Source: CBDDRG01 sp051306415 (GTDB lineage Bacteria; Pseudomonadota; Gammaproteobacteria; Pseudomonadales; Porticoccaceae). From it: 27,740 nt of DNA. The stretch lies in NCBI GenBank assembly GCA_051306415.1, contig JBPPNE010000183.1:1-27740 (forward strand). The letters are read 5' to 3'. Below the pieces are notes generated by a model. It made no database searches, was not told where the DNA came from, and saw only the letters and a program-made list of their open reading frames with translations. The translations under genes were made by a program, and so were the position numbers. Shown one piece after another: positions 7,859 through 16,771 of the stretch. Each line of letters starts with the position of its first letter. Positions within the stretch are counted from its first letter, which is position 1.

Positions 7859-7879
7859 AACTCCGGTGAAACCAGAGTT
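7859..7879 (+). repeat. Small hairpin in the pilJ-chpA gap
   Basis: AACTC-C-GGT-GAA-ACC-A-GAGTT folds as a 5-bp stem, one C/A mismatch, a 3-bp stem and a GAA loop. It lies in the 85-bp gap between pilJ and chpA, where P. aeruginosa carries pilK. It may act in mRNA stability or tuning of chpA expression. Function is unknown. Confidence 0.3.
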
Positions 7880-7909
7880 TACAGGGCGTAGGTTCTGAAC
7901 GGCGGGACA

Positions 7910-10900
7910 ATGGCACAAGTGCAAGATCTGCAATCCGTTGTTATCGAAATCGAAAGCGGCCTGGCTACGGCGAGCCAGGCCCTTGCCGGCTTTGGCGATG
8001 GTAGCGACGGTGGCAACGATAGTGACAAACTGGATGTCTGCCTTGAAGCGGTTCGTCGCGTTCAGGGCTTACTGGCGGATCTCCAATGCGCCAGTGGTGC
8101 ACTGCTCGTCGAAGATGCGGCAACCCTGCTCGAAGCGCTGCGTGATGGACGGGTTAGTCAGCCCAGCGAGGCGTGCGATGCACTACACCATACTTTCCGG
8201 GTCATGCCGGTCTACTTGGGGGATATCCGTGCCGGGGGGTCGGGCACGCTGTGGACGGCAATCGCACTGCTGAACGAGCTGCGTGCCGCGCGGGGTGAGC
8301 CCCTGGCATCGGATATGGCCCTGTTTTCGCCCGCGCTTGCCTCCGTAGGGGCCATTCCGGCGGGGCTACCCAGGCTGGTGCTGGATCAACGGGCATGGAC
8401 TGATCTCGTCAAGAAGTTGAGTCAGATCTACCAGTACGCCGTCCTTGCGGTTCTCAAGGGCCAGGATGCGGAGAAGCATGGCGTCAACTTGATCAAGGTG
8501 TTTGTCCGCCTCCAGGAATTGTGCCGGGGCGGCCGGGAAGAACAACTGTGGCGAGTTGCCGCCGCTTTTGTCGAGACGATCGCCCACCAGGCTGCTCCCC
8601 TGCGCGCCGCTACTCGCCAGCTGTTGTGGGGGCTGGATCGGGAGTTGCGCCATTTCGCACAGCAAGGGCCCGACGCATTCTCCGCGGCCCTCCCTGATAG
8701 TCTGCTGAAAAACCTTCTCTTTTACGTTGCGAGTGCGGGTGCCGAGCTGCCGCGAGGCAAATCTGTGGCGGAGAGCTATCAGCTTGCTGGTGCGCTGCCT
8801 GAAGGGCTATTGGACGCTGGCGCTGGACGTTTGCAGCTGCATTACGAGGGCGCGGTGACGGCGGCGCTGTCCGCCGCTATTACGCTTGAGCTCAGTGCGA
8901 TCCACGCTGGCGTCGAACACTATCTCTCCGCGCGCGCATCCGACGCAACCGTGGGAGAATTGAAGCGGGATCTGACGCTGGGATTGCAGCGCGCTGCTGA
9001 CGCTTTGGCGCTGGTGGGGCAAGTGCCGCTTCGGCAGCGAGTGCGCGCCCTTGCCGAAAACCTGGCAGTAGTGCTCAACGCCGCGCAGCCAAGCACCGGC
9101 GAGGGGATCGCCGGCATCACGGATCGGATCATCGACATCGAGGCAGCTCTCCTGGCTTGGGTGCCAGAGGATCAATCGACTTCCGCAGTGACAAACGCTA
9201 TTTCGATGGCAGCCGTTGATATTCCCGAGCAGTCGCCCGTCGAGGCGGCGCGAGGTGTACTGACCATCATCCGCGCAGCGTTATCCGCTGGCATGGCGTC
9301 CGGGGATGTCAGCGTTCTCGCCGGCACGCCACTCCTTGCCCGCGATATTTGCAACAAGCTGGCGCTCTCTGGGCACGCGCGTGCCGCACAGATAATGGCT
9401 GCCTGCGGCGACTCTGTGGGCGAGTTCGCAGCTGCGAAAGCCACACCCTCAGGGTCGTTGGCACTCGCAGCTGCTCTCGCCCGGCTTGACGACTATCTGG
9501 CGGCCATGGATGGCGGGGAGGAGATGGGTGGCGAACGTCTTCTCGACCAAGCCGACGAACTGCTGCGGCAGCACCTCGAAACCACTGCCGAATTGGAAGT
9601 AGCTTCGGCCGAGCCGGAAGACCAATTGCCGGAGAGCGAAGACGACGCTGAGTTTCGCCAAATTTTCGTCGAGGAGGCCTGTGAGGTGCTGGCTGACCTA
9701 GTCGAAAACACCCCTCGCTGGGGTGCCAACCAGGATTCCGCCGAGGCTATGACGGATATTCGAAGGGGTTTCCACACCCTCAAAGGCAGCGGGCGCATGG
9801 TGGGCGCTACGACCATTGCCAAGTTGGCCTGGCCGATCGAAGAGATGATCAACAAAGTACTTGAGCGTCGGGTAGCGGCTACCAACGACATGATCACCCT
9901 GGTGCAACAGGTGCTGGCGGTGTTGCCGGGCTTAATCGATGACTTTAGCCATGGTCGTCGCTCTCCACGGCAGGAGTTGGTGGATGATCTGGCTGCCGTG
10001 GCGACCGCGTTGGCTGGGGGTGGAGTCGCCACTATCCCCGTTGACGCCGCGGAAACAGGCCTTGCGGGCGCAAATCCCGATGACCAAAGTGAATGCTCGC
10101 TTACATCGCAAAGCAGGCTTGACTCGGCTGTAGCGGCGCCGATGCCAGCCGCCGACGAAGCGCCGGAGTCCAATCTGCCGGCCGGTGAGACTTTCGTCAA
10201 CGCGACCGATGTTGACGCGAGGGTGGGAGCCCACGACCTGGCGACGATCTTTTGCCGGGAGGCGGAAATCCATCTGGCTGCGATCACTGCGTTTGTCGCC
10301 GCGCGCAAGTACGCCCCGGTGCTGCCGCCAACGGCGGAATTGCAGCGGGCTTTGCACACACTGAAGGGCAGTGCCGCGACGGCGGATGTCGGGTCAGTGG
10401 TGGAAATGCTTGAGCCCCTCGAACAAGCCGTCAAGGAGTGCTTGCACAGCCAGCGGACAGTTGATGAGGATTTGATCCAACTCCTGGGCGAGAGTATCCA
10501 GGCGTGCCGTGCCGCGACCGACGATCTACAGCGAGGTGGGCGCGGCACCAGTGTCGCTGCGGGTGCGTTTAGCGCCCGCGCCGAAGCGCTGTTGGCCCGC
10601 TTGGTCGGCGAGTCGCCCAGCGCCGCCGCGCGCGTGAATACCTCGGCGTTCACCGCCCTCTTCGCCGAGGGGCTCGTCAACATAGTCGCTGCGGAAGATA
10701 TGCTGTCGCGCTGGCAGGCAATGCCGGCGACGGGTTGTCCGGAAGTTACCGCAATGATGGATGAGTTGAGTGAGCTGAACCAGGTGGCAAAACAGGCACA
10801 CCTGACACCGATTGCGACCCTGAGTGAAGCACTCGCTGAGGTGTACGACTGTTTCGAAGACTCTAGCAGCGGCCCTGGGCGCGAAGTGTTCGATGCCCTG

Positions 10901-13579
10901 GTGGAAGGGCACCGGGCATTGCTGAGCATGATTGACGCCGTTGCCGCTGGGCAGGTTGTTCTGCCGGTATCGACTCCACTGATTGCTCGCTTGTTGAAAT
11001 TGTCGCTGACCTTATCGACTGAGGCAGCGGATGCCCTATCGGTGCGGCAGGACACCGCGGCTGTGGCCGGCGAGCTACAGCTGCCGGCACCGGCTGAACC
11101 CGAGGCCTCGTCTGCCGAGGTTGACTTGACCACACCACCCGGGTTTCCGGATGCCGCTGTGCACGCGAGTGAGCCGCCGTCACCCCCGGCTATGCAATCC
11201 CCCGCTAACCCTGCATCCCCGCTGCCGGAGGAGGAAGAGTTTGACGAGGGCGTTGACCCGGACATCCTCTCGATTTTTCTCGATGAGGCTGATGAGCTGC
11301 TCGAACAGGTTGAAAAGGATATCCATACCTGGAGGGAAGGCGGAGATCGCAAGTCGGCGGATGCGCTCAACCGAGCCATGCATACCCTCAAGGGCGGCGC
11401 GCGGATGGCCGGGTTGCGCGCCTTTGGTGATGCCAGCCACGATTTTGAAGCCCGTGTCCTCTTGGTCGAGCAGACGGGCGGCGCGCCCTCGCGCGAATTC
11501 TTTCAGGAGCTGCTGAGCCGCCATGACCAATTGCTGGCGGCGGTGCGCCATATCCGCCACCCGGATACCGCGGCTCCAAACGTCGCGGTCGCGCCGAGTG
11601 GTGGCTTCGCTGTGGGATCCACCGCGGTCGGGCCTTGGTCTGCGGTGGAGCCGGCCAGCATCGCCGAAGTAACGAAATTCCCTGCGCCAGCAGTCAGCGC
11701 GGCCAAAAAAGCACTGCCGCTGGATACTCCGGAGACGGTCAAGATGGCCGCCCCAGTGCTCGACAACTTGGTCAATCTCGCTAGCGAAGCAAGCATTTCG
11801 CGAGGCCGCATTGGGCGGCAGCTCAGTGAATTCAATTTTTCACTGTCGGAAATGGATTCGACCATAGCGCGTCTTCATGATCAAGTTCGCCGTCTGGGGA
11901 TCGAAACGGAGGCCCAGATCCTGTTTCGACGGGAGCAACTCCAGTCTTCGGATGACGCTGCCAGCTTCGATCCCCTTGAGCTCGACCGTTACTCCCAGCT
12001 ACAGCAGTTGACGCGTGCCCTGCAGGAATCGGCCTCGGATCTGGACGATCTGCGGGAGACGCTAATGGAAAAATCCCATGGCGCGGAGGCGCTGCTGATC
12101 CAGCAGGGCAGCATCAACAGCGACCTGCAAGAGAGTCTGATGGGCACCCGTATGGTCCCGTTTTCCCGCTTGGTGCCGCGGTTGCGGCGCATCGTCCGCC
12201 AGGTTGGCGGCGAGCTGGGCAAGCCGGTGCAGCTCTGCCTCGATCGCATCGACGGCGAAATGGACCGCGCGGTGCTCGAAAAAATAGTCGCACCCCTCGA
12301 GCACATGATCCGCAATTCCGTGGATCATGGCATCGAGCCACTCGAGCAGCGTCGCGCGGCGGGCAAGCCGGAGGACGGTAACCTCTACTTGTCCTTCAGT
12401 CGCGAAGGCGGGGACACGGTAATTCACTTCCGCGACGATGGCCGCGGTCTCGATTTGCCAGCCATTCGCGCACAGGCGATCGCCCGTGAGTTGATGCGAG
12501 CGGAAGACCAGGTCAGTGACCGCGCGCTGATGGAGTTCATCTTTCGATCCGGATTTTCCACCTCCCGCCAGGTCAGCCAGGTATCGGGCCGGGGCGTTGG
12601 CATGGATGTCGTCAATGAGCAGGTGCGTGAGCTCGGTGGGTCCATCGCTATCGATTCCCGGCGTGGCGTTGGCACCGAGTTTGCGATCCGCCTGCCGTTT
12701 ACCCTATCGATCAACCGGGCTTTGTTGATCCGCCATAACGACCACAGCTACGCGTTGCCGCTCAACACCATCCAGGGCGTCATTCGGATCAGTGGTGATG
12801 AACTTGCCAGTTACGCGGCCAACCCGGAGGCACGACTGGATTACGGTGGATTTTCCTACCGTATCCTGTCGTTGACCCAGGTGCTGAAGATGGGTGGCAA
12901 GCCTTTTCGGGCGACTACACGAGCGTCTCTGGTCCTGATCGAGGGCGACAGGCACCATTGGGCGGTTCATGTGGATAGGTTGGAGGGTAGCCTCGATGTT
13001 GTCGCCAAAAGCCTCGGTCCCCAATTCAGCGGTATGCTCGGCCTGTCCGGCGTCACCACGCTGGGCGATGGTCGCGTTGTGGTTGTGCTCGACCTGCCCG
13101 GGTTGCTGCGGGGTCAGGAACCGCGGTCGCTGGTGGAGCCGGAGGTGGCTGTCGAAGCTACCGACGACCCGGGGGACGCATCGCTGGACCGGGATCGGGT
13201 TCGTACCATCATGGTGGTAGATGACTCGGTGACGGTGCGCAAGGTGACGAGCCGTGTGCTTGAGCGCGAGGGTTTCAAGGTGATCACCGCCAAGGATGGG
13301 GTCGACGCCATGCGCGTACTCCAGGATCTCACCCCGGATCTTATGCTGCTGGATATTGAAATGCCGCGTATGGACGGCTTTGAAGTGGCGCGGCAGGTGC
13401 GTTCGTCCGCGCGCCTGAAAACACTTCCGATCATCATGGTCACGTCGCGGACGGGCGAAAAACACCGAGAGAAAGGACTTTTGTCGGGAGTGAATACTTA
13501 CCTGGGCAAGCCTTATCAGGAGGAAACCCTGCTCGCCACCATCCATGGTTTGTTACAGGGCGAGCCGGTGGCGGTGTAG
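7910..13579 (+). CDS. chpA: ChpA, multi-Hpt CheA-type hybrid histidine kinase
   Basis: ChpA is the central kinase of the pilus chemosensory pathway, autophosphorylating and passing phosphate to PilG and PilH. The 1889-residue protein starts with a FimL/ChpA-like N-terminal region without an active His. Three Hpt domains have intact xHTLKG motifs: H622, H816 and H1158. The segment near 930-1060 looks like a degenerate Hpt without His. A CheA dimerisation/ATPase region follows (N-box HMIRNSVDHGIEP with N1469, then DDGRGLD and GRGVGMDVV), then a CheW-like domain (about 1590-1720) and a C-terminal receiver (about 1764-1885, phosphoacceptor D1815). P. aeruginosa ChpA is about 2470 residues with eight phosphotransfer-type domains, so this version is shorter. 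Its ribosome site is weak. Confidence 0.95.
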   Translation: MAQVQDLQSVVIEIESGLATASQALAGFGDGSDGGNDSDKLDVCLEAVRRVQGLLADLQCASGALLVEDAATLLEALRDGRVSQPSEACDALHHTFRVMPVYLGDIRAGGSGTLWTAIALLNELRAARGEPLASDMALFSPALASVGAIPAGLPRLVLDQRAWTDLVKKLSQIYQYAVLAVLKGQDAEKHGVNLIKVFVRLQELCRGGREEQLWRVAAAFVETIAHQAAPLRAATRQLLWGLDRELRHFAQQGPDAFSAALPDSLLKNLLFYVASAGAELPRGKSVAESYQLAGALPEGLLDAGAGRLQLHYEGAVTAALSAAITLELSAIHAGVEHYLSARASDATVGELKRDLTLGLQRAADALALVGQVPLRQRVRALAENLAVVLNAAQPSTGEGIAGITDRIIDIEAALLAWVPEDQSTSAVTNAISMAAVDIPEQSPVEAARGVLTIIRAALSAGMASGDVSVLAGTPLLARDICNKLALSGHARAAQIMAACGDSVGEFAAAKATPSGSLALAAALARLDDYLAAMDGGEEMGGERLLDQADELLRQHLETTAELEVASAEPEDQLPESEDDAEFRQIFVEEACEVLADLVENTPRWGANQDSAEAMTDIRRGFHTLKGSGRMVGATTIAKLAWPIEEMINKVLERRVAATNDMITLVQQVLAVLPGLIDDFSHGRRSPRQELVDDLAAVATALAGGGVATIPVDAAETGLAGANPDDQSECSLTSQSRLDSAVAAPMPAADEAPESNLPAGETFVNATDVDARVGAHDLATIFCREAEIHLAAITAFVAARKYAPVLPPTAELQRALHTLKGSAATADVGSVVEMLEPLEQAVKECLHSQRTVDEDLIQLLGESIQACRAATDDLQRGGRGTSVAAGAFSARAEALLARLVGESPSAAARVNTSAFTALFAEGLVNIVAAEDMLSRWQAMPATGCPEVTAMMDELSELNQVAKQAHLTPIATLSEALAEVYDCFEDSSSGPGREVFDALVEGHRALLSMIDAVAAGQVVLPVSTPLIARLLKLSLTLSTEAADALSVRQDTAAVAGELQLPAPAEPEASSAEVDLTTPPGFPDAAVHASEPPSPPAMQSPANPASPLPEEEEFDEGVDPDILSIFLDEADELLEQVEKDIHTWREGGDRKSADALNRAMHTLKGGARMAGLRAFGDASHDFEARVLLVEQTGGAPSREFFQELLSRHDQLLAAVRHIRHPDTAAPNVAVAPSGGFAVGSTAVGPWSAVEPASIAEVTKFPAPAVSAAKKALPLDTPETVKMAAPVLDNLVNLASEASISRGRIGRQLSEFNFSLSEMDSTIARLHDQVRRLGIETEAQILFRREQLQSSDDAASFDPLELDRYSQLQQLTRALQESASDLDDLRETLMEKSHGAEALLIQQGSINSDLQESLMGTRMVPFSRLVPRLRRIVRQVGGELGKPVQLCLDRIDGEMDRAVLEKIVAPLEHMIRNSVDHGIEPLEQRRAAGKPEDGNLYLSFSREGGDTVIHFRDDGRGLDLPAIRAQAIARELMRAEDQVSDRALMEFIFRSGFSTSRQVSQVSGRGVGMDVVNEQVRELGGSIAIDSRRGVGTEFAIRLPFTLSINRALLIRHNDHSYALPLNTIQGVIRISGDELASYAANPEARLDYGGFSYRILSLTQVLKMGGKPFRATTRASLVLIEGDRHHWAVHVDRLEGSLDVVAKSLGPQFSGMLGLSGVTTLGDGRVVVVLDLPGLLRGQEPRSLVEPEVAVEATDDPGDASLDRDRVRTIMVVDDSVTVRKVTSRVLEREGFKVITAKDGVDAMRVLQDLTPDLMLLDIEMPRMDGFEVARQVRSSARLKTLPIIMVTSRTGEKHREKGLLSGVNTYLGKPYQEETLLATIHGLLQGEPVAV

Positions 13580-13581
13580 CC

Positions 13582-14073
13582 ATGGGTCAAGTCATGGGTC
13601 AAGTAAAGGACGCTTTTCAAATCAATGCCCTGTTGTTGCCGGTGGTGGGCGATCTGCTGTTGGTGCCGATGTCGGCTATCGCCGAGGTCATTGATGGCAA
13701 GGTGGATGGCAGGCGGGACGAAGACTCCGCCTGGCTGCAGGGCTGGATCGACTGGCGCCATCACTATATCCCAGTGTTGTCGTTCGAAGCGGTGATGGGT
13801 GGCGCGCGTGCTGCCGACGAGGGCAACACGGTGATCGCCATTTGCAATGGAATCTCGGCGGCGGCGGAACGAGGTTTCTACGGTTTGGCGCTGACGGGAT
13901 TTCCGCGCTCGCTGCGGGTGTTCCGCGAGAGCCATCTGGCGCCGCGGGACGGCTACCACTGTCGCCCCGGCGAGCTCCATGCGCTCGCGCTCGCCGGCGA
14001 GCAGATGCTCATCCCCGATCTCGATTACCTTGAGAAGCTCTCGATGGCCGCTCCGTTTCGCGAGCGGCGCTAG
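13582..14073 (+). CDS. chpC: ChpC, CheW-like adaptor
   Basis: This 163-residue CheW-fold protein starts 2 bp after the chpA stop. Landmarks are the N-terminal NALLLPVVGDLLLVPMSAIAE, the coupling segment WLQGWIDWRHHYIPVLSFE, and a closing segment LHALALAGEQMLIPDLDYLEK. ChpC is a second adaptor in the Chp system, thought to link other receptors to ChpA. The start is duplicated: ATGGGTCAAGT occurs at 13582 and again at 13594, so a start at residue 5 is equally possible. No chpB methylesterase lies between chpA and this gene. Confidence 0.85.
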   Translation: MGQVMGQVKDAFQINALLLPVVGDLLLVPMSAIAEVIDGKVDGRRDEDSAWLQGWIDWRHHYIPVLSFEAVMGGARAADEGNTVIAICNGISAAAERGFYGLALTGFPRSLRVFRESHLAPRDGYHCRPGELHALALAGEQMLIPDLDYLEKLSMAAPFRERR

Positions 14074-14117
14074 CCGGGCGAATGTCGGCTGCTACCAGAG
14101 GCCCCCAGCCCGTAGGG

Positions 14118-14939
14118 TTACCCGCTCCAGTCGACCACGCCGGTGTGGGCGGTGATCAGCACCAACGCCCCAAAGCCGATGCGATACCAGGCAAACAGCG
14201 AGAAATCGTGGCTGGCAATGTAGCGCAGCAGCCAGCGCACGCACAGAAACGCCGATACAAAGGCGGCAACGAAGCCCGTCAGCCACATCCCCACGTCGTC
14301 CAAGGAGAGCAGCGCCCGCTCTTGATAAGCCTGATACATCGCCGCCAGGCCCAGGGTTGGGATTGCCAGGAAGAAAGAGAACTCCGTCGCGGCCCGGCGG
14401 GACAGGCCGAACAGCAAGCCGCCGATAATCGTTGCCCCCGACCTGGACGTGCCGGGGATCAGCGCAAACGCCTGGGCAATACCCAGCTTCAGCGCGTCCA
14501 GTGGGGTGAGGTCATCGACGGATTCAACGCGAATGCGATGCTCCCGCCGTTCGGCCCAGAGAATGACGATACCGCCGACGATGAATGCGATAGCCACCGT
14601 CGTGGGGTTGAACAGCTGTGCCTTGATGGCCTTGCCGAACAGCAGGCCGAGCAGCGCGAGGGGCAAAAACGCGATCACCAGGTTGATTGCGAACCGCTGT
14701 GCCGCCGGATCGGTGGTGAGCCCGGTGACCAGCGCGCCAAGCCGCGCCCGGTACTCCCAGCACACCGCGAGGATCGCCCCGACCTGAATCACGATCTCGA
14801 ACAGCTTGCCGCGATCATCATTGAAATTGAGCAGATCGCCCACCAGGATCAGATGGCCGGTGGATGAGATGGGCAGAAATTCGGTGAAACCCTCCACCAG
14901 GCCGAGAATGGCGGCCTTGATAATATCGATAATAGCCAT
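14118..14939 (-). CDS. uppP: Undecaprenyl-diphosphatase UppP/BacA
   Basis: UppP dephosphorylates undecaprenyl diphosphate at the cytoplasmic membrane, recycling the lipid carrier for peptidoglycan and other polymers; overproduction gives bacitracin resistance. The 273-residue protein is of usual length with about eight hydrophobic segments. The catalytic region LVEGFTEFLPISSTGH contains E16 and E20, and the second signature PGTSRSGAT is at 162-170. The ATG at 14939 has AGGAG five bases upstream. The gene converges on chpC and diverges from the acyl-CoA ligase gene, so it is likely monocistronic. Confidence 0.97.
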   Translation of the reverse strand: MAIIDIIKAAILGLVEGFTEFLPISSTGHLILVGDLLNFNDDRGKLFEIVIQVGAILAVCWEYRARLGALVTGLTTDPAAQRFAINLVIAFLPLALLGLLFGKAIKAQLFNPTTVAIAFIVGGIVILWAERREHRIRVESVDDLTPLDALKLGIAQAFALIPGTSRSGATIIGGLLFGLSRRAATEFSFFLAIPTLGLAAMYQAYQERALLSLDDVGMWLTGFVAAFVSAFLCVRWLLRYIASHDFSLFAWYRIGFGALVLITAHTGVVDWSG

Positions 14940-14965
14940 GAATGCTCCTGGGCGAAGGCCGCGCG

Positions 14966-14971
14966 ATTATA
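14966..14971 (-). promoter_or_regulatory. Candidate -10 box of uppP
   Basis: The minus strand reads a perfect TATAAT inside GC-rich sequence, 26 bp upstream of the uppP start codon. A start of transcription near 14959 would leave a leader of about 20 bases containing the AGGAG site. No good -35 hexamer lies at 16-18 bp spacing, so the call rests on the -10 box and its position. Confidence 0.45.
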
Positions 14972-15090
14972 CCCCATGGCTTCTGTCGCCCCGAGGCTGG
15001 AGCTCTGCGCCGGGCCAAGGAATCGCCTGTGATAAACTTCGCGGCTTTCGCGCGCATCAATAACATCAGCCAAATCAGGAGACAACGCGT

Positions 15091-16710
15091 ATGCATGGAC
15101 AAATGATGGACGACGCCTTGACCATCACCTCAATCATGCAGTTTGCCGACCGGGTCTTCCCCACCACGGAGATCGTTTCGGTCACCGCCGACAACCCCCG
15201 CCACCGGACGACTTTCGGCGAGGCGTTCGGGCGTGTGCGCCAGCTCGCCAATGCCCTCGCCAAACTCGGCTTGGCCGAGGGCGACCGGATAGCTACCCTG
15301 GCTTGGAACGACTACCGCCACTTTGAGCTGTATTACGGCGTCAGCTGCTCCGGTTATGTCTGCCACACCATCAACCCACGGCTGTTTCCCGAGCAAATCG
15401 CCTACATCGCCAACCACGCCGAAGACAAATGGATTTTCACCGATGTGGTGTTCGTACCCCTGCTCGAAAAACTCCAGGAGCACCTACCCGCGGTCGCCGG
15501 CTTCGTGGTGATGACGGACGCAGCACAGATGCCGAAAACATCTTTGCGTAACGCCAGGTGCTACGAGACCCTGATCGCCGACGAGCCCGACACCTTCGCC
15601 TGGCCAGAGCTCGATGAGCGCACGGCGTGCAGCCTGTGCTACACCTCCGGCACCACGGGCAACCCCAAGGGCGTGCTCTATTCCCACCGCGCGCTGGTGC
15701 TGCACTCGATGGCGTCGAACAACCACGACGTGGTTGGCATGTCGGCGGCGGAAACGGTGATGGCCGTCGTGCCGATGTTTCACGTCAACGCCTGGGGTGC
15801 TGTTTACAGTGCCGCCATGACCGGCGCCAAGCTGGTGTTTCCCGGTCCGAAAATGGGCGATGGCGAAACCCTCGCCGCCCTCGTCAACGAGGAGCAGGTG
15901 ACCTATTCGATGGGCGTGCCGACGGTTTGGCTGGCCATGATCAATCATTTGCAGCAGACGGGGAAAACCGTCGAATCCCTCAAGCGGGTGGTGATTGGCG
16001 GCGCGGCAACCCCGCTGTCGCTGATGAAGGCACTGGAGCGCTACGGCATCTGGGTACACGTGGGTTGGGGCATGACGGAGATGAGCCCCCTCGGCACCTA
16101 CAACACGTTGCTGCCCTGGATGCATGATCTCCCGGAAGCGGAGCGAGACGCCTACCGGCTCAAGGCTGGGCGGCTGATCTGCGGCGTCCAGATGCGCATT
16201 GTCGATGGCGACGGCACGGAGCTACCCTGGGACGGCAAAATCGCGGGTCAGTTGCAGGTGCGCGGGCCCTGGGTGTGTAGCGGCTATTACAAGCTCGACA
16301 AATCCGACGCCCACCTCGCCGACGGCTGGTTCGACACCGGGGATGTCGCCAATATCGACGCCTACGGTTACCTGCAGATTACCGACCGCACCAAGGACGT
16401 CATCAAATCCGGCGGCGAGTGGATCAGTTCCATCGAAGTCGAAAATGCGGCCATGGGTCACCCCGGTGTTGCCGAGGCGGCGGTGATTGGCGTGCCCGAC
16501 CCCAAGTGGACGGAGCGACCCTTGCTGGTGGTCGTCAAGCGGCCCGGCAGCGACCCGTCAAAACAGGAGCTGCTGCAATTTCTCGACGGCCGCATTGCGA
16601 AGTGGTGGATTCCCGACGACTGCGTGTTTGTCGAAGAAATTCCCCACACCGCCACTGGCAAGGTCAGCAAGAAGGATCTGCGCGACCGCTTCAAGGACTA
16701 CAGTTATTAA
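15091..16710 (+). CDS. Acyl-CoA synthetase, AlkK/DmdB-like
   Basis: This 539-residue ANL-superfamily ligase activates a carboxylic acid with ATP and CoA through an acyl-adenylate. Motifs are the P-loop YTSGTTGNPKG (184-194), GWGMTEMSP, the hinge region GWFDTGDVANID and DRTKDVIKSGGEWIS, and the catalytic lysine in TATGKVSKKDL near residue 524. The N-terminus (GQMMDDALTI...) and NPRLFPEQI match medium-chain AlkK-type ligases, a group that includes DmdB, the 3-methylmercaptopropionate-CoA ligase. Substrate cannot be read from sequence. AGGAG lies ten bases before the ATG. The acyl-CoA dehydrogenase gene follows after 61 bp, so the pair likely acts in sequence. Confidence 0.9.
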   Translation: MHGQMMDDALTITSIMQFADRVFPTTEIVSVTADNPRHRTTFGEAFGRVRQLANALAKLGLAEGDRIATLAWNDYRHFELYYGVSCSGYVCHTINPRLFPEQIAYIANHAEDKWIFTDVVFVPLLEKLQEHLPAVAGFVVMTDAAQMPKTSLRNARCYETLIADEPDTFAWPELDERTACSLCYTSGTTGNPKGVLYSHRALVLHSMASNNHDVVGMSAAETVMAVVPMFHVNAWGAVYSAAMTGAKLVFPGPKMGDGETLAALVNEEQVTYSMGVPTVWLAMINHLQQTGKTVESLKRVVIGGAATPLSLMKALERYGIWVHVGWGMTEMSPLGTYNTLLPWMHDLPEAERDAYRLKAGRLICGVQMRIVDGDGTELPWDGKIAGQLQVRGPWVCSGYYKLDKSDAHLADGWFDTGDVANIDAYGYLQITDRTKDVIKSGGEWISSIEVENAAMGHPGVAEAAVIGVPDPKWTERPLLVVVKRPGSDPSKQELLQFLDGRIAKWWIPDDCVFVEEIPHTATGKVSKKDLRDRFKDYSY

Positions 16711-16771
16711 AGTCCGGTGCGCGCTGCGGGGCGGCTAGTGCCAGGCAACCAATAACAGCGAGGGGATACGC

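Noticed and set aside
9493..11391. Long minus-strand open frame (632 codons) inside chpA
   Set aside because: It is Ser/Ala/Arg-rich low-complexity sequence antisense to the well-supported ChpA frame, with no recognisable domain. It is explained by GC-rich codon bias.
14082..14867. 261-codon plus-strand open frame opposite uppP
   Set aside because: UppP motifs and membrane segments on the minus strand are clear. The opposite frame is Gln/Arg/Asp-rich without a recognisable fold.
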